The translations under genes and the position numbers were made by a program. The notes under the pieces are model-generated. The model saw only the letters and a program-made list of their open reading frames with translations, did no database searches and was not told where the DNA came from. Positions 44,257-53,133 of a stretch of 64,000 bases of DNA are shown here, one piece after another (position 1 is the first letter of the stretch; each line of letters starts with the position of its first letter). Where the stretch lies: assembly GCF_039525805.1 (NCBI RefSeq), contig NZ_BAAAHZ010000009.1, one strand, 5' to 3'. The DNA is from Dietzia natronolimnaea (GTDB taxonomy: Bacteria > Actinomycetota > Actinomycetes > Mycobacteriales > Mycobacteriaceae).

Positions 44257-45417
44257 TCAGAGCGTCCGGGAGATCAGTTCCTTCATGATCTCGTTGGTCC
44301 CGCCGTAGATCTTCTGCACGCGGGCGGAGGCGTACATCCGCGCGATCGGGTACTCGGTCATGAAGCCGTAGCCGCCGAAGACCTGCAGGCAGCGGTCGAT
44401 GATCTCGCACTGCTTGTCGGTGCAGAAGTACTTGGCCATGGACGCCGTGGCCGGGTCCAGCTTGCCCTCCAGGTGCAGGGTGATGCAGTGGTCCAGGAGG
44501 GTGCGCGCGGCCAGGGCCTCGGTCTTGCACTCGGCCAGCTCGAAGCGGAGGTTCTGGAACTTCAGGATGGGCTTGCCGAACGCCTCGCGCTCCTTGGCGT
44601 AGTCGATCGCGAGCCGGACCGCGGTCTCGGCCGCCGCCACGGCGGTGACGGCGATGATGAGCCGCTCCTGGGGCAACTGCTGCATGAGCTGGATGAAGCC
44701 CTGGCCCTCACCCTCCTCGCCGCCGAGGATGTTGGCGGCGGGGATCCGCATGTCGTCGAAGAACAGCTCCATAGTGTCCTGGTACTTCAGGCCGATCTTG
44801 TCGAGCTTGCGACCGCGGTCGAAACCCGGCAGGTCGGTGGTCTCGGCGAGGAGCAGGGACAACCCCTGGGCGCCCTCGCCGCCGGTGCGGGCCACGATGA
44901 TCAGCAGGTCGCAGTGCATGCCGTTCGAGATGAACGTCTTGGCGCCGTTGACCACCAGGTCGTCGCCGTCCCGGACCGCCGTGGTGCGCAGCGCCTGGAG
45001 GTCGGACCCCGCTCCGGGCTCGGTCATGGCGATCGCCCCCACCATCTCGCCGGTGGCGAGCTTGGGCAGGAAGCGGGTCTTCTGCTCCTCGGTTCCGTAC
45101 TGGAGCAGGTAGTGGGCCACGATCGTGCTGTGGACCGAGTTGCCCCAGCCGTCGTCGAGCGCGCGGGTCTGCTCCTCGGCGATGACCGTCTCGTGCGCGA
45201 ACGTGCCCCCGCCGCCGCCGTACTCCTCGGGGATGGAGATGCACAGCAGGCCCGCATCGCCGGCCTTATTCCAGAACCCGCGGTCCACGGCGCCCTCGGC
45301 GGCCCACCGCTCGAGGTTCGGCGCGGTCTCCTTGTCCAGGAACGCACGCGTGTGGGCGCGGAGGGCGTCCAGGTCGTCGGTCATCCACGGGGAGCGGTAG
45401 GGGGCGGTCTCGAACAC
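44257..45417 (-). CDS. Acyl-CoA dehydrogenase (long-chain type)
   Basis: A 386-residue FAD-dependent dehydrogenase for the first step of beta-oxidation. Motifs are MTEPGAGSD, VFGGYGF and IYGGTNEIMKE. A glycine replaces the MCAD-type glutamate in the last motif, and the base is probably the glutamate in LPQERL, as in long-chain and isovaleryl enzymes. GTG 45417 has TGGAG eight bases upstream. It is divergent from a TetR gene with a 38 bp operator between them. Confidence 0.92.
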   Translation of the reverse strand: MFETAPYRSPWMTDDLDALRAHTRAFLDKETAPNLERWAAEGAVDRGFWNKAGDAGLLCISIPEEYGGGGGTFAHETVIAEEQTRALDDGWGNSVHSTIVAHYLLQYGTEEQKTRFLPKLATGEMVGAIAMTEPGAGSDLQALRTTAVRDGDDLVVNGAKTFISNGMHCDLLIIVARTGGEGAQGLSLLLAETTDLPGFDRGRKLDKIGLKYQDTMELFFDDMRIPAANILGGEEGEGQGFIQLMQQLPQERLIIAVTAVAAAETAVRLAIDYAKEREAFGKPILKFQNLRFELAECKTEALAARTLLDHCITLHLEGKLDPATASMAKYFCTDKQCEIIDRCLQVFGGYGFMTEYPIARMYASARVQKIYGGTNEIMKELISRTL

Positions 45418-45470
45418 GGGGAGTCTCCAGGGGTCGGTCGCGTGGGCCCGGGCGGCCCCGCTCGACCACC

Positions 45471-45508
45471 ACAATACGAGTGCATGCTTTGCTATGCAAT
45501 CGTATTGT
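45471..45508. promoter_or_regulatory. 38 bp inverted-repeat operator between acyl-CoA dehydrogenase and TetR
   Basis: Left arm ACAATACGAGTGCAT (45471-45485) and right arm ATGCAATCGTATTGT (45494-45508) match at 14 of 15 positions around an eight-base spacer. The site sits midway between the two divergent starts. It is long enough for two TetR dimers. Confidence 0.82.
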
Positions 45509-45574
45509 CGCGGTATCGTCTCAGGCATCGACCGAACGCAGACGCCGTTCGAGGGCGGGGAAGGGGTGGGGCGC

Positions 45575-46177
45575 ATGGCCGGAACCACTGCCGACCGGGG
45601 CGTGGCCGCGGACGGGGACCTCACGGCGCGGGCGCGGATCCGCTACGCCGCACTGGCCCTGTACGCCGAGTACGGCGAGGACAGGGTCTCGATGCGCCGG
45701 GTGGCCGCCGAGGTCGGGGTGACGATCGGACTGATCCAGCACCACTTCGGCACCAAGGACGGCCTGCGCCGCGCCGTGGACGATCTCGTGGTGGAGCGGG
45801 TGGTCGGGGCGTTGTCGACGGTGGAGCACACCGGGACGGCCGCGGAGGTGGTGGAGGCCCGGAACGTCGCCGTCCGCGAGATGCTCCGGCAGAACCCGCA
45901 GCTCGTGAGCTACCTCAACCGGGCCCTGCTGGAGCCCGACGGCCGCGGGGCCCCGCTGCTGGAGGCGATCGTCGACCTCACCACCAGGGAGGTCGAGGGG
46001 CTGCGGCGCGGGGGTCTCGCCTCCACGCGGACCTCGGACAAGGTCCAGGTGGTCCGGACGCTCGTCGACCAGGTGGGGGAGTTGTTCCTCCGGCCCGTGG
46101 TCGAGGCCATCTGGGCGCATATCGGTGGCGACCCGGGCGAGTGCCCCTCGATCAGGATCACGGTCGAGGGGCACTGA
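45575..46177 (+). CDS. TetR-family regulator, probably of the adjacent acyl-CoA dehydrogenase
   Basis: A 200-residue TetR protein. The helix-turn-helix is VAAEVGVTIGLIQHHFG (about residues 40-56). ATG 45575 (MAGTTADRG) follows GAAGGGG. The open frame to 45494 would begin inside the operator and is rejected. Its position opposite the acyl-CoA dehydrogenase suggests repression relieved by an acyl-CoA. Confidence 0.88.
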   Translation: MAGTTADRGVAADGDLTARARIRYAALALYAEYGEDRVSMRRVAAEVGVTIGLIQHHFGTKDGLRRAVDDLVVERVVGALSTVEHTGTAAEVVEARNVAVREMLRQNPQLVSYLNRALLEPDGRGAPLLEAIVDLTTREVEGLRRGGLASTRTSDKVQVVRTLVDQVGELFLRPVVEAIWAHIGGDPGECPSIRITVEGH

Positions 46178-46293
46178 GGTCGGCCGGGCCGCCGCGAGGG
46201 GCGGCCCGCGCCCGTCGTGCAGTCGGAGCCCGCGCCCGTTAGGCTGTGAGCGCGTATACCCGGGCAGTCTGCCGGGGTGGGAAGGACACGCTC

Positions 46294-47004
46294 ATGAGGT
46301 TCACCGGTCTGGCCAGGCTCGCAGTGACCGCCGTGATGGCCGGTGCGACCGCCCTCGCGGCCCCCGCCGCGGCCCAGGCCGCGATCCCGGTCTCCGGGGG
46401 CACCCCCGTGCTGGTCAACGGCGTAGCCGGGTGCACCCTCACCGCGGCGGGTTACGACGCCGCCGGCACGCCCGTCGCCTTCACCGCCGCCCACTGCAGC
46501 GATCGGATCAACGCCCCGGTCATCCTCCGGGGCGACCCGGGAGCCGGTGTCATCGGCACCGTCGCGACGCGCAACGAGATCCTCGACTACTCGGTGATCC
46601 GCCTCAACCCGGGCGTCGTGGTGCCCGTGCGCCAACCCGGGGTCACCGGACGCGGTCCCGCCCCGGAATTCGGCGACGTGGTCTGCAAGGACGGGATGTC
46701 CACCGGGCATACCTGCGGCATCACGTGGCAGCGCGACGGCAACGAGTTCTGGAGCCATGCGTGTGCTGGCTACGGGGACTCCGGCGGGCCCGTGACCCGC
46801 GACGGCCGCCTCGTGGGGTTGCTGTCCGGCGGACACATGCCGCCGGCCGCGGGATCGGTCGGAAGCATCGGCGCTCTCCTGCCGTCCTGCCTCCACCCCG
46901 TGCAGTCACCCGTGTTCCTCCCGGCGCTGGCGTACTCGTTCGACGCGATCGTGGCCGACGCCACCGACCGGAACTGGCCCGGACGCGGCTTCCGGATGGC
47001 CTGA
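46294..47004 (+). CDS. Secreted trypsin-like serine protease
   Basis: A 236-residue S1-type protease with a Sec signal peptide (MRFTGLARLAVTAVMAG, cleavage likely after AAAQAA near residue 31). The triad is His in FTAAHC (about 66), Asp in LDYSVIRL (about 97) and Ser in GDSGGP (about 163). Six cysteines could form disulfides. GGAAGGA precedes the ATG. It acts outside the cell; substrate unknown. Confidence 0.9.
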   Translation: MRFTGLARLAVTAVMAGATALAAPAAAQAAIPVSGGTPVLVNGVAGCTLTAAGYDAAGTPVAFTAAHCSDRINAPVILRGDPGAGVIGTVATRNEILDYSVIRLNPGVVVPVRQPGVTGRGPAPEFGDVVCKDGMSTGHTCGITWQRDGNEFWSHACAGYGDSGGPVTRDGRLVGLLSGGHMPPAAGSVGSIGALLPSCLHPVQSPVFLPALAYSFDAIVADATDRNWPGRGFRMA

Positions 47005-47091
47005 CCGGCGGCCGGACCGGCCGCCCGAAACCGGTGTGGATCACCGGCCCGCCTGGTACGACTGGGGTCACCCCGGACGAGAGGTGACCCA

Positions 47092-47622
47092 ATGACCCAC
47101 ACCGACACCCCTGTTCCCCCCGAGCGACGCGACCGGGCGAGCCGCGGAATGTTCATGATCCTCGCGCTGGTCGTCGTGGTGGTCGTCGTCGGCGTCCTGG
47201 TGTTCTTGTTCACGGGTAACGCCGAGGAGTCCGCGCAGCCCGCTGCGGAGGACCCCCAGACGGCGCTCGCCGACGCCATCACGGCGGAGGTGGAGGACGC
47301 CGGCGTCGAGTTCGAACCAGGACTCGTGGCCGTGGACTTCCCGATCCGGCAGGGGCCCACCCCGTCCACCGCCGTGGAGAGTGCGCAGGACGATTCGATC
47401 GCCGTGCTCCGGGCCGTTCAGGGGTCCGACTGGTCGGGGACGGTGGAGATCACCGCGTTCACCGCGCCCGGGGACCAGCCGGAGGAACAGAACGGTCAGG
47501 AGATGGTGCGGATGGTGTACCTACCCGAGACGGTCGATCGGCTCGACCCCGACGGTATCGGACGCGAGGACGTGTGGGCCGAGGCGGACGAGCAGTTCGT
47601 GGATCCGGCTCTGACCGGGTAG
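47092..47622 (+). CDS. Single-helix membrane protein, unknown function
   Basis: A 176-residue protein. A short cytoplasmic N-terminus is followed by a strongly hydrophobic helix (about 21-42, ILALVVVVVVVGVLVFLF) and a very acidic outer domain of about 130 residues. There are no cysteines and no catalytic motif. GAGAGGTGA precedes the ATG. I do not recognise the family. Confidence 0.75.
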   Translation: MTHTDTPVPPERRDRASRGMFMILALVVVVVVVGVLVFLFTGNAEESAQPAAEDPQTALADAITAEVEDAGVEFEPGLVAVDFPIRQGPTPSTAVESAQDDSIAVLRAVQGSDWSGTVEITAFTAPGDQPEEQNGQEMVRMVYLPETVDRLDPDGIGREDVWAEADEQFVDPALTG

Positions 47623-47640
47623 CACGTAGTTCGACGCCCC

Positions 47641-48129
47641 TCATCGCCTCCACAGCTCTTCGGTCTCGGCCGCACCCGCCTCCGACCGGATTCGCTGCCA
47701 GTTGCGGCCACCCCGGGCGAACGTGGCCCGCACGGCGGCGGGGACGATCGACCGGTCTGTCGGCTCCGATCGCCACCGGCAGTCCCGGACGTGGACCAGG
47801 TCCACCTCGTGCGCCTCGTCCGAGTCGTCGTAGCGCCACGGCCCCCCGAGACGCCCGAGCCAGTAGTTGCCGTCGACGTCCCGGGTCCACACATATGCAC
47901 CGTCGGGCACCCGGGCGAACCGTTCGAGGCGGCGGGCCAGCCTGTCGTCATGCTGCGCCGCGGCGGCGTCGACCGCCTCTGCGAGCGATGAGGGTGGCGG
48001 CCCCGCCAGGCGGCCGCCCATGCCGCAGAGCCCGACGCGCAGGCCCCGCTCGACACCCACCCCGTCCGCCACGGCGTCGTCCCTCGACCGCATCGGGGCC
48101 CTGAACAGGGGAACGTCGTCAGCCGCCAT
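47641..48129 (-). CDS. Hypothetical protein
   Basis: A 162-residue soluble protein of unknown function. The middle has an aromatic-rich core (DGAYVWTRDVDGNYWLGRLGGPWRYDD) that looks like a small beta-sheet domain. The start is supported by AGAGGAG. It converges on the preceding membrane protein gene with 18 bases between them. Confidence 0.7.
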   Translation of the reverse strand: MAADDVPLFRAPMRSRDDAVADGVGVERGLRVGLCGMGGRLAGPPPSSLAEAVDAAAAQHDDRLARRLERFARVPDGAYVWTRDVDGNYWLGRLGGPWRYDDSDEAHEVDLVHVRDCRWRSEPTDRSIVPAAVRATFARGGRNWQRIRSEAGAAETEELWRR

Positions 48130-48201
48130 CGGAACTGCTCCTCTCGGGGCACCTGCTCGGGTGGGACGGGTGCGGGAAGGGCGAGCCCCGCGAACGAGGA
48201 A

Positions 48202-48232
48202 CGCCTCCGCGGATCAATGATCCACGGAGGCG
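48202..48232 (-). terminator. Terminator after fadE23
   Basis: A 14-base arm (CGCCTCCGCGGATC) pairs with the opposite arm at 13 of 14 positions around an AAT loop. It lies 34 bases after the fadE23 stop on the minus strand, before the hypothetical gene starts. Confidence 0.75.
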
Positions 48233-48265
48233 TCCGTCGTTCTCAACCGCGCATACGGCCGCGGC

Positions 48266-49471
48266 TCACTTCAGTTCGGCGCTCGACAGGTCGAGGATGC
48301 GCCGCGCGATCACCAGCTGCTGGATCTGCTGGGTGCCCTCGAAGATGTCGAGGATCTTGGAGTCGCGCGACCACTTCTCCAGGAAGCTGCGCTCGGAGTA
48401 GCCGTAGCTGCCGGCCAGCTCGACCGCGCCCAGGGTGACGGCGGAGCCGGTGCGCCCGGCCTTGGCCTTGCACATCGACGCCTCCTTGGTGTTGGGCATC
48501 TTGTTGTCGGCCATCCACGCGGCGCGGAGCGTGAGCAGGTACGCGGACTCCCAGTCCGCCTCGAGCTCGAGGTACTTGGCCACCGCGGCCGGCTGGCTGG
48601 TGGCGGGCCGGTCGTAGTCGATCTCGAGTCCGGCCTCCTCGAGCAGGGTGCGGATCTCCTCCAGCGCGGCGCGGGCGACACCGACGGCCATGCCGGCCAC
48701 CAGCGGCCGGGTGTTGTCGAAGGTCTGCATGGCGCCGGCGAAGCCCTTGTCCACGCGGACCTCCGGGTCGCCCAGGAGGTTCTCCTTGGGGATCCGGCAG
48801 TTGTCGAAGGTGATCTGCGCGGTATCCGAGGCGCGGATGCCGAGCTTGTGCTCGAGCCGGTCCACGGAGACACCGGGGTGCTCGCGTGGGACCACGAACG
48901 ATTTGATGGCCGCTCGGCCCTTGGTCTTGTCCAGCGTCGCCCAGACCACGATGTGGTCGGCGCGGGCGCCGGAGGTCACGTAGATCTTGGTGCCGTTGAT
49001 CACGTACTCGTCGCCCTCGAGGCGGGCGGTGGTCGACACGGCGGCCGAGTCGGACCCGAACTCGGGCTCGGTGATGGCCATGGAGGCCCACACCCGCCCG
49101 AACTTCTCCATCTGCTCCTCGCTGGCCACTGCGGCGATCGCGGAGTTGCCCAGACCCTGGCGGGGGATCGAGAGGGTGAGGCCCACGTCGCCCCAGCACG
49201 TCTCGATGATGTTGAGCAGCGACTTCATGTTGCCGCCGTTGGAGACGCCTTCGCGACGCGGTGCGCCGCCCGAGCCCATGGTGGCACCGGAGGCGGCCTG
49301 ACCGGCGTCCTCCATGGCCTCCATCATGGCCTTGAGCGTGTCGAGCTCGACGGGGTACTCGTGCTCCGCGAGGTCGTACTTGCGGGAGACGGGACGGAAG
49401 ATCTGCGTGGCGACCTGGCGGGCCTGGTTGGCGCCCGCCTCGAGCCGCTTGGGGAGTTCGAGGTTGATCAT
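48266..49471 (-). CDS. fadE23: Acyl-CoA dehydrogenase FadE23
   Basis: A 401-residue acyl-CoA dehydrogenase. Motifs are ITEPEFGSDSA for FAD binding, and IFEGTQQIQQL, whose glutamate is the MCAD-type catalytic base. It is the second gene after fadE24, 49 bases downstream. The pair corresponds to Rv3139-Rv3140, which may form a heteromer. GAAGGACC precedes the ATG. Confidence 0.88.
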   Translation of the reverse strand: MINLELPKRLEAGANQARQVATQIFRPVSRKYDLAEHEYPVELDTLKAMMEAMEDAGQAASGATMGSGGAPRREGVSNGGNMKSLLNIIETCWGDVGLTLSIPRQGLGNSAIAAVASEEQMEKFGRVWASMAITEPEFGSDSAAVSTTARLEGDEYVINGTKIYVTSGARADHIVVWATLDKTKGRAAIKSFVVPREHPGVSVDRLEHKLGIRASDTAQITFDNCRIPKENLLGDPEVRVDKGFAGAMQTFDNTRPLVAGMAVGVARAALEEIRTLLEEAGLEIDYDRPATSQPAAVAKYLELEADWESAYLLTLRAAWMADNKMPNTKEASMCKAKAGRTGSAVTLGAVELAGSYGYSERSFLEKWSRDSKILDIFEGTQQIQQLVIARRILDLSSAELK

Positions 49472-49520
49472 CGTCAGTGGTCCTTCGTGCTGGTGGGGCG
49501 GGAGGCGAGGTGGGCGGTGC

Positions 49521-50927
49521 TCACAGGACCACCACGCCCTCGGCCACACCCACGGCGCGCAGGTCGCGGTACCAGCGCTCGACGGGGTGCTCCTTGGTGA
49601 AGCCGTGACCACCGAGCAGCTGGACGCCGTCGAGGCCGATCCTCATTCCTTTGTCGGCGGCGATCTTGCGGGCGAGGGCCGCTTCGCGCGCGAAGGGCAG
49701 ACCCTGCTCGGCGCGCGACGCGCCGCGCCAGGTCACCAGGCGCATGCCGTCGAGCTCGGTGGCCATGTCGGCGACGGCGAAGGCGACCGCCTGGCGGTGC
49801 GCGACGGGTTCGCCGAAGGCCTGGCGCTCCTTGACGTACGGGGTCACGTAGTCGAGGACCGCGTGCGAGGTGCCCACCGCGAGCGAAGCCCAGCCCAGTC
49901 GCGACAGACGGATCACGTCGGCGTAGGTCCTGGCCCGCTCCTCCGGGGAGGCGTCGGGGCCACCGAGGACCGCGTCGGCCGGGAGGGAGACGTCGGTGAG
50001 GACGATCCGCCCCAGACCCGCGGCGCGCAGGCCCATGGACGGATCCGCCTCCACCACGAGTCCGTCGGTGTCGGACTCGACCACGAAGAGGGTCGGGAAC
50101 CCGTCGAGAGAGGCGGCGACGACGAAGAGCTCGGCGCTCCCGGCGGTGGGCACCATCGACTTGACGCCGTTGAGCGTGAACCCACCCGGCCCGCGGGTGG
50201 CGGTGGTCTTGAGCTCGAACGGATCGAAGAGCGGACGCGGCTCGGCCACCACGACGGCGGCCGCCGGAACCTTCTCGGAGGCGAAGGCCGGCAGATAGGA
50301 CTTCTGCTGGGCGTCCGACCCGAACTGGGTCAGGGTGGTCGCGACGCCGGAGGGCGCCAGGATCGGCAGGGCCAGACCCATGTCGCCGTAGGCCAACGCC
50401 TCGGCGACCAGCGAGTTGGTCACCACGCCGCGCTCGGAGGCGATGCCCTCGAACTCCTCGGGCACGTTGAGCATGGTGGCGCCGATCTCGGCGGACCGGG
50501 TCAGCAGCGACGCGGGGGCCTCGGCGGCGTGGTCCGCGTCGTGAGCGGCCGGTCGGACGACCTCGGCGGCGAAGTCCCGGACTGTCTCGACGATCATCTG
50601 CTGGTCGTCGTCCAGGGTGAGGTCGAACAGGTCGGGCCTCGCCTCGGAGTCGGCGTCGGGCAGACGCTTGGGCGCGCCGGATCCGGAGACCTTCTTGAAC
50701 GACTTGGTGGCGGCGCCGAGGGTCTTGAAGCCGGTCTTGGTGGCCTCGTAGGTGACCCGGTCGACCTTCTGGCGCAGATTGAAGCGCTCGGCGAACTCCG
50801 ACCCGGTGATCGTCGTGAGCGCGCGCATCGCGGCTCCGATCGCGTCGATCCTCGTGGGGTTCTTACCCGGGGTGGAGGCCTCCGCGCGTCCGGTCGTGGA
50901 CGGGGACGTGGGGTTCTTGCTCATCAT
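49521..50927 (-). CDS. fadE24: Acyl-CoA dehydrogenase-like FadE24
   Basis: A 468-residue acyl-CoA dehydrogenase homologue with an extra N-terminal segment of about 85 residues. The C-terminal motif region is LLGGHGFTKEHPVERWYRDL and the protein ends VAEGVVVL, without a usual YEGT base motif. The FAD/substrate strand motif is also altered (VVVAEPRPLF). This suggests a non-catalytic partner of FadE23. Starts at 50930 (GTG), 50927 and 50924 (ATG) are all possible. A palindrome lies 48 bases upstream. Confidence 0.85.
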   Translation of the reverse strand: MMSKNPTSPSTTGRAEASTPGKNPTRIDAIGAAMRALTTITGSEFAERFNLRQKVDRVTYEATKTGFKTLGAATKSFKKVSGSGAPKRLPDADSEARPDLFDLTLDDDQQMIVETVRDFAAEVVRPAAHDADHAAEAPASLLTRSAEIGATMLNVPEEFEGIASERGVVTNSLVAEALAYGDMGLALPILAPSGVATTLTQFGSDAQQKSYLPAFASEKVPAAAVVVAEPRPLFDPFELKTTATRGPGGFTLNGVKSMVPTAGSAELFVVAASLDGFPTLFVVESDTDGLVVEADPSMGLRAAGLGRIVLTDVSLPADAVLGGPDASPEERARTYADVIRLSRLGWASLAVGTSHAVLDYVTPYVKERQAFGEPVAHRQAVAFAVADMATELDGMRLVTWRGASRAEQGLPFAREAALARKIAADKGMRIGLDGVQLLGGHGFTKEHPVERWYRDLRAVGVAEGVVVL

Positions 50928-50974
50928 CACCAGCTGTTCTCGTGACGGACGGTGGACGGTGCTGTCGTGGACAT

Positions 50975-50990
50975 CTTACTTCGGAGTAAG
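50975..50990. promoter_or_regulatory. CTTACT-N4-AGTAAG operator before fadE24-fadE23
   Basis: A 16 bp inverted repeat, CTTACTTCGGAGTAAG, with perfect six-base arms. It lies just upstream of the fadE24 start and fits TetR-type control of the operon. Confidence 0.65.
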
Positions 50991-51047
50991 TTCCGAACGC
51001 CAGACTTTGCCCTCAAGTCGTCCCAGCCCCTGGTGAGAGCCTCGGGC

Positions 51048-51857
51048 TCAGCCCCGGAGGAGCGCCACGGCGTGCTCGACGGCCCCCGGACGGCCCGCCA
51101 CGAACCAGTCGTAGCCGTTCACCTCGACGGTCGCGCAGAGCCCACCCGCGCCCTCGACCAGGGCCCGTCCGGGGAGCCAGTCCCACTCCGGGCACGAGTG
51201 CTGACACCACACCGAGTGGACGCCGCAGGCGACCGACGCCAGGTCGACGGAGCCCGATCCGAGCATCCGGATCGTCGCCGCACCGCGGCTGACCCGGTGG
51301 AAGGGGTCGGCGAGGTCGGGGTCGGCGAAGAACGGAGGGTGGAGATAGGTGGCCAGACTGCCGGCGGCGAGGTCTCCGGGGGTGAGGCGGGTCACGGGGA
51401 CGCCGTTCCGACGGGTGGGTACGTCCGAACCCCCGACGAAGGTGTCCCCGGTGACGGGCCGGTGGACGGCCCCGAGCAGGTAGTCGTCGGGCCCGGTGAC
51501 GGCCACGGCCGAACACCAGTAGTCCGAGCCGCTGACGAAGTTGTAGGTCCCGTCGACCGGGTCCACGACCCACCTGCGTTCGTGACGACCGGGGACCAGG
51601 GTGCCCTCCTCACCGAGGACCCCGTCGTCAGGGCGGTGGCCGGCCAGGAGGGCGGTGATCTGGCGTTCGGCGGCCCTGTCGGCCTCGGTGACCACGTCGG
51701 AGACCGAGGTCTTGTGACGGACGTCCAGGCCGTCCTCGCGCAGACGTCGAGCCAGGGACCCGGCGTCGACGACGAGTCTGGCGGCCAGGTCCGCGTCCGT
51801 CATCGGGGCGACGGCCTCGTCGGACGGAGGGCGCAGGTGGCGGGTCTCAGGGGACAT
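51048..51857 (-). CDS. hisN: Inositol monophosphatase-family phosphatase, probable HisN
   Basis: A 269-residue lithium-sensitive-type phosphatase. The metal motifs are GEEG, DPVDGTYNF and PEWDWLPG. It corresponds to Rv3137, shown to be histidinol-phosphate phosphatase in M. tuberculosis, the second-last histidine step; other IMPase substrates are possible. An ideal GGAGGAAA precedes the ATG. It lies upstream of fadE24 and divergent from prfB. Confidence 0.85.
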   Translation of the reverse strand: MSPETRHLRPPSDEAVAPMTDADLAARLVVDAGSLARRLREDGLDVRHKTSVSDVVTEADRAAERQITALLAGHRPDDGVLGEEGTLVPGRHERRWVVDPVDGTYNFVSGSDYWCSAVAVTGPDDYLLGAVHRPVTGDTFVGGSDVPTRRNGVPVTRLTPGDLAAGSLATYLHPPFFADPDLADPFHRVSRGAATIRMLGSGSVDLASVACGVHSVWCQHSCPEWDWLPGRALVEGAGGLCATVEVNGYDWFVAGRPGAVEHAVALLRG

Positions 51858-52023
51858 CGGTTTCCTCCGCTGGGCCGCAGTGGCCCGCTGACCTCGGGCG
51901 GTAGCGGGTCCGTCGCCCGCGACGCTACCCCCGTGAGTCGACGACGGGGTGTGCGCCGGACCGCGGGAGGGTGGCGGGTGGGGAAACGCGGGGCGGACGC
52001 CCGGCCGCGTAGAGTTGGATCCC

Positions 52024-53133
52024 GTGCACCCCGACGTTTCCGCCGACATCGCAGCCCTCGACGCCACCATGACCACGGTCGAGAAGGTCCTCGACATCGA
52101 GGAGCTCGCCCGCCGTGTCGACGAGCTGGAGCAGATGGCCGCCGACCCCGACCTGTGGAACGACCAGGACCGGGCGCAGAAGGTCACCAGCGAGCTCTCC
52201 TACATCCAGGCCGACCTGCGCAGGTGCCGCGAGCTGCGCCAACGCATCGAGGACCTCCCGCTGATGTACGAGCTGGCGGAGGAGGAGGGGGACGGAGCCG
52301 TCGAGGACGCGGACGCCGAGCGCCTCCAGCTGCGTGAGGACGTCGAGGCCATCGAGGTCAAGACGATGCTCAGCGGCGAGTACGACCAGCGTGAGGCCGT
52401 GGTCAACATCCGTGCCGGTGCCGGCGGTGTCGACGCCGCGGACTTCGCCGAGATGCTCATGCGCATGTACGTGCGGTGGGCGGAGAAGGCCGGCCACAAG
52501 GTCGAGGTGTACGACACCTCGTACGCGGAGGAGGCGGGCATCAAGTCGGCGACCTTCGTCGTCCATGACCCGTACATGTACGGCACACTCTCCGTCGAGC
52601 AGGGGACCCACCGACTCGTCCGCATCAGCCCGTTCGACAACCAGGGCAGGCGGCAGACCTCGTTCGCCGAGGTCGAGGTGCTGCCGGTGGTGGAGACGAC
52701 CGACTCGATCGAGGTCAACGAGAACGAGGTGCGCGTCGACGTCTACCGCTCGTCCGGCCCCGGCGGGCAGTCCGTCAACACGACCGACTCGGCGGTCCGC
52801 CTCACCCACGTCCCCACCGGGATCGTGGTGACGTGTCAGAACGAGAAGTCGCAGTTGCAGAACAAGGTCGCGGCCATGAAGGTCCTGCAGGCCAAGCTGC
52901 TCGCACGCAAGCAACAGGAGGAGCGGGCCGCCATGGACGCGCTCGGTTCGGGCGGCAACGCCTCCTGGGGTAACCAGATGCGGTCGTACGTCCTGCACCC
53001 GTACCAGATGGTCAAGGACCTGCGGACGGAGTTCGAGGTCAACAACCCGTCGGCGGTCCTGGACGGCGACCTGGACGGGTTCATCGAGGCGGGCATCCGG
53101 TGGCGGATGCGGGAGGGGGCCGACGCGGAGTGA
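52024..53133 (+). CDS. prfB: Peptide chain release factor 2
   Basis: A 369-residue release factor for UGA and UAA. The codon-reading tripeptide is SPF in RISPFDNQGRR; the peptidyl-hydrolysis loop is GGQ in SGPGGQSVNTTDSAVR. There is no programmed frameshift, unlike in E. coli. TAGAGT (52010-52015) lies eight bases before GTG 52024, so the transcript is probably leaderless. It leads a run with mscS and the proline-rich protein. Confidence 0.95.
   Translation: MHPDVSADIAALDATMTTVEKVLDIEELARRVDELEQMAADPDLWNDQDRAQKVTSELSYIQADLRRCRELRQRIEDLPLMYELAEEEGDGAVEDADAERLQLREDVEAIEVKTMLSGEYDQREAVVNIRAGAGGVDAADFAEMLMRMYVRWAEKAGHKVEVYDTSYAEEAGIKSATFVVHDPYMYGTLSVEQGTHRLVRISPFDNQGRRQTSFAEVEVLPVVETTDSIEVNENEVRVDVYRSSGPGGQSVNTTDSAVRLTHVPTGIVVTCQNEKSQLQNKVAAMKVLQAKLLARKQQEERAAMDALGSGGNASWGNQMRSYVLHPYQMVKDLRTEFEVNNPSAVLDGDLDGFIEAGIRWRMREGADAE

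Noticed and set aside
44212..46242. A 676-codon plus-strand open frame opposite the acyl-CoA dehydrogenase
   Set aside because: It is a GC-rich shadow of the dehydrogenase and part of the TetR; it has no recognisable domain and repetitive His/Gly/Arg/Leu composition.
49314..50945. A 543-codon plus-strand open frame opposite fadE24
   Set aside because: Antisense shadow with no domain; fadE24 and fadE23 are clear on the minus strand.
52024..52200. Programmed frameshift in prfB
   Set aside because: The reading frame is continuous from GTG 52024 with no internal TGA, as in other actinobacteria.
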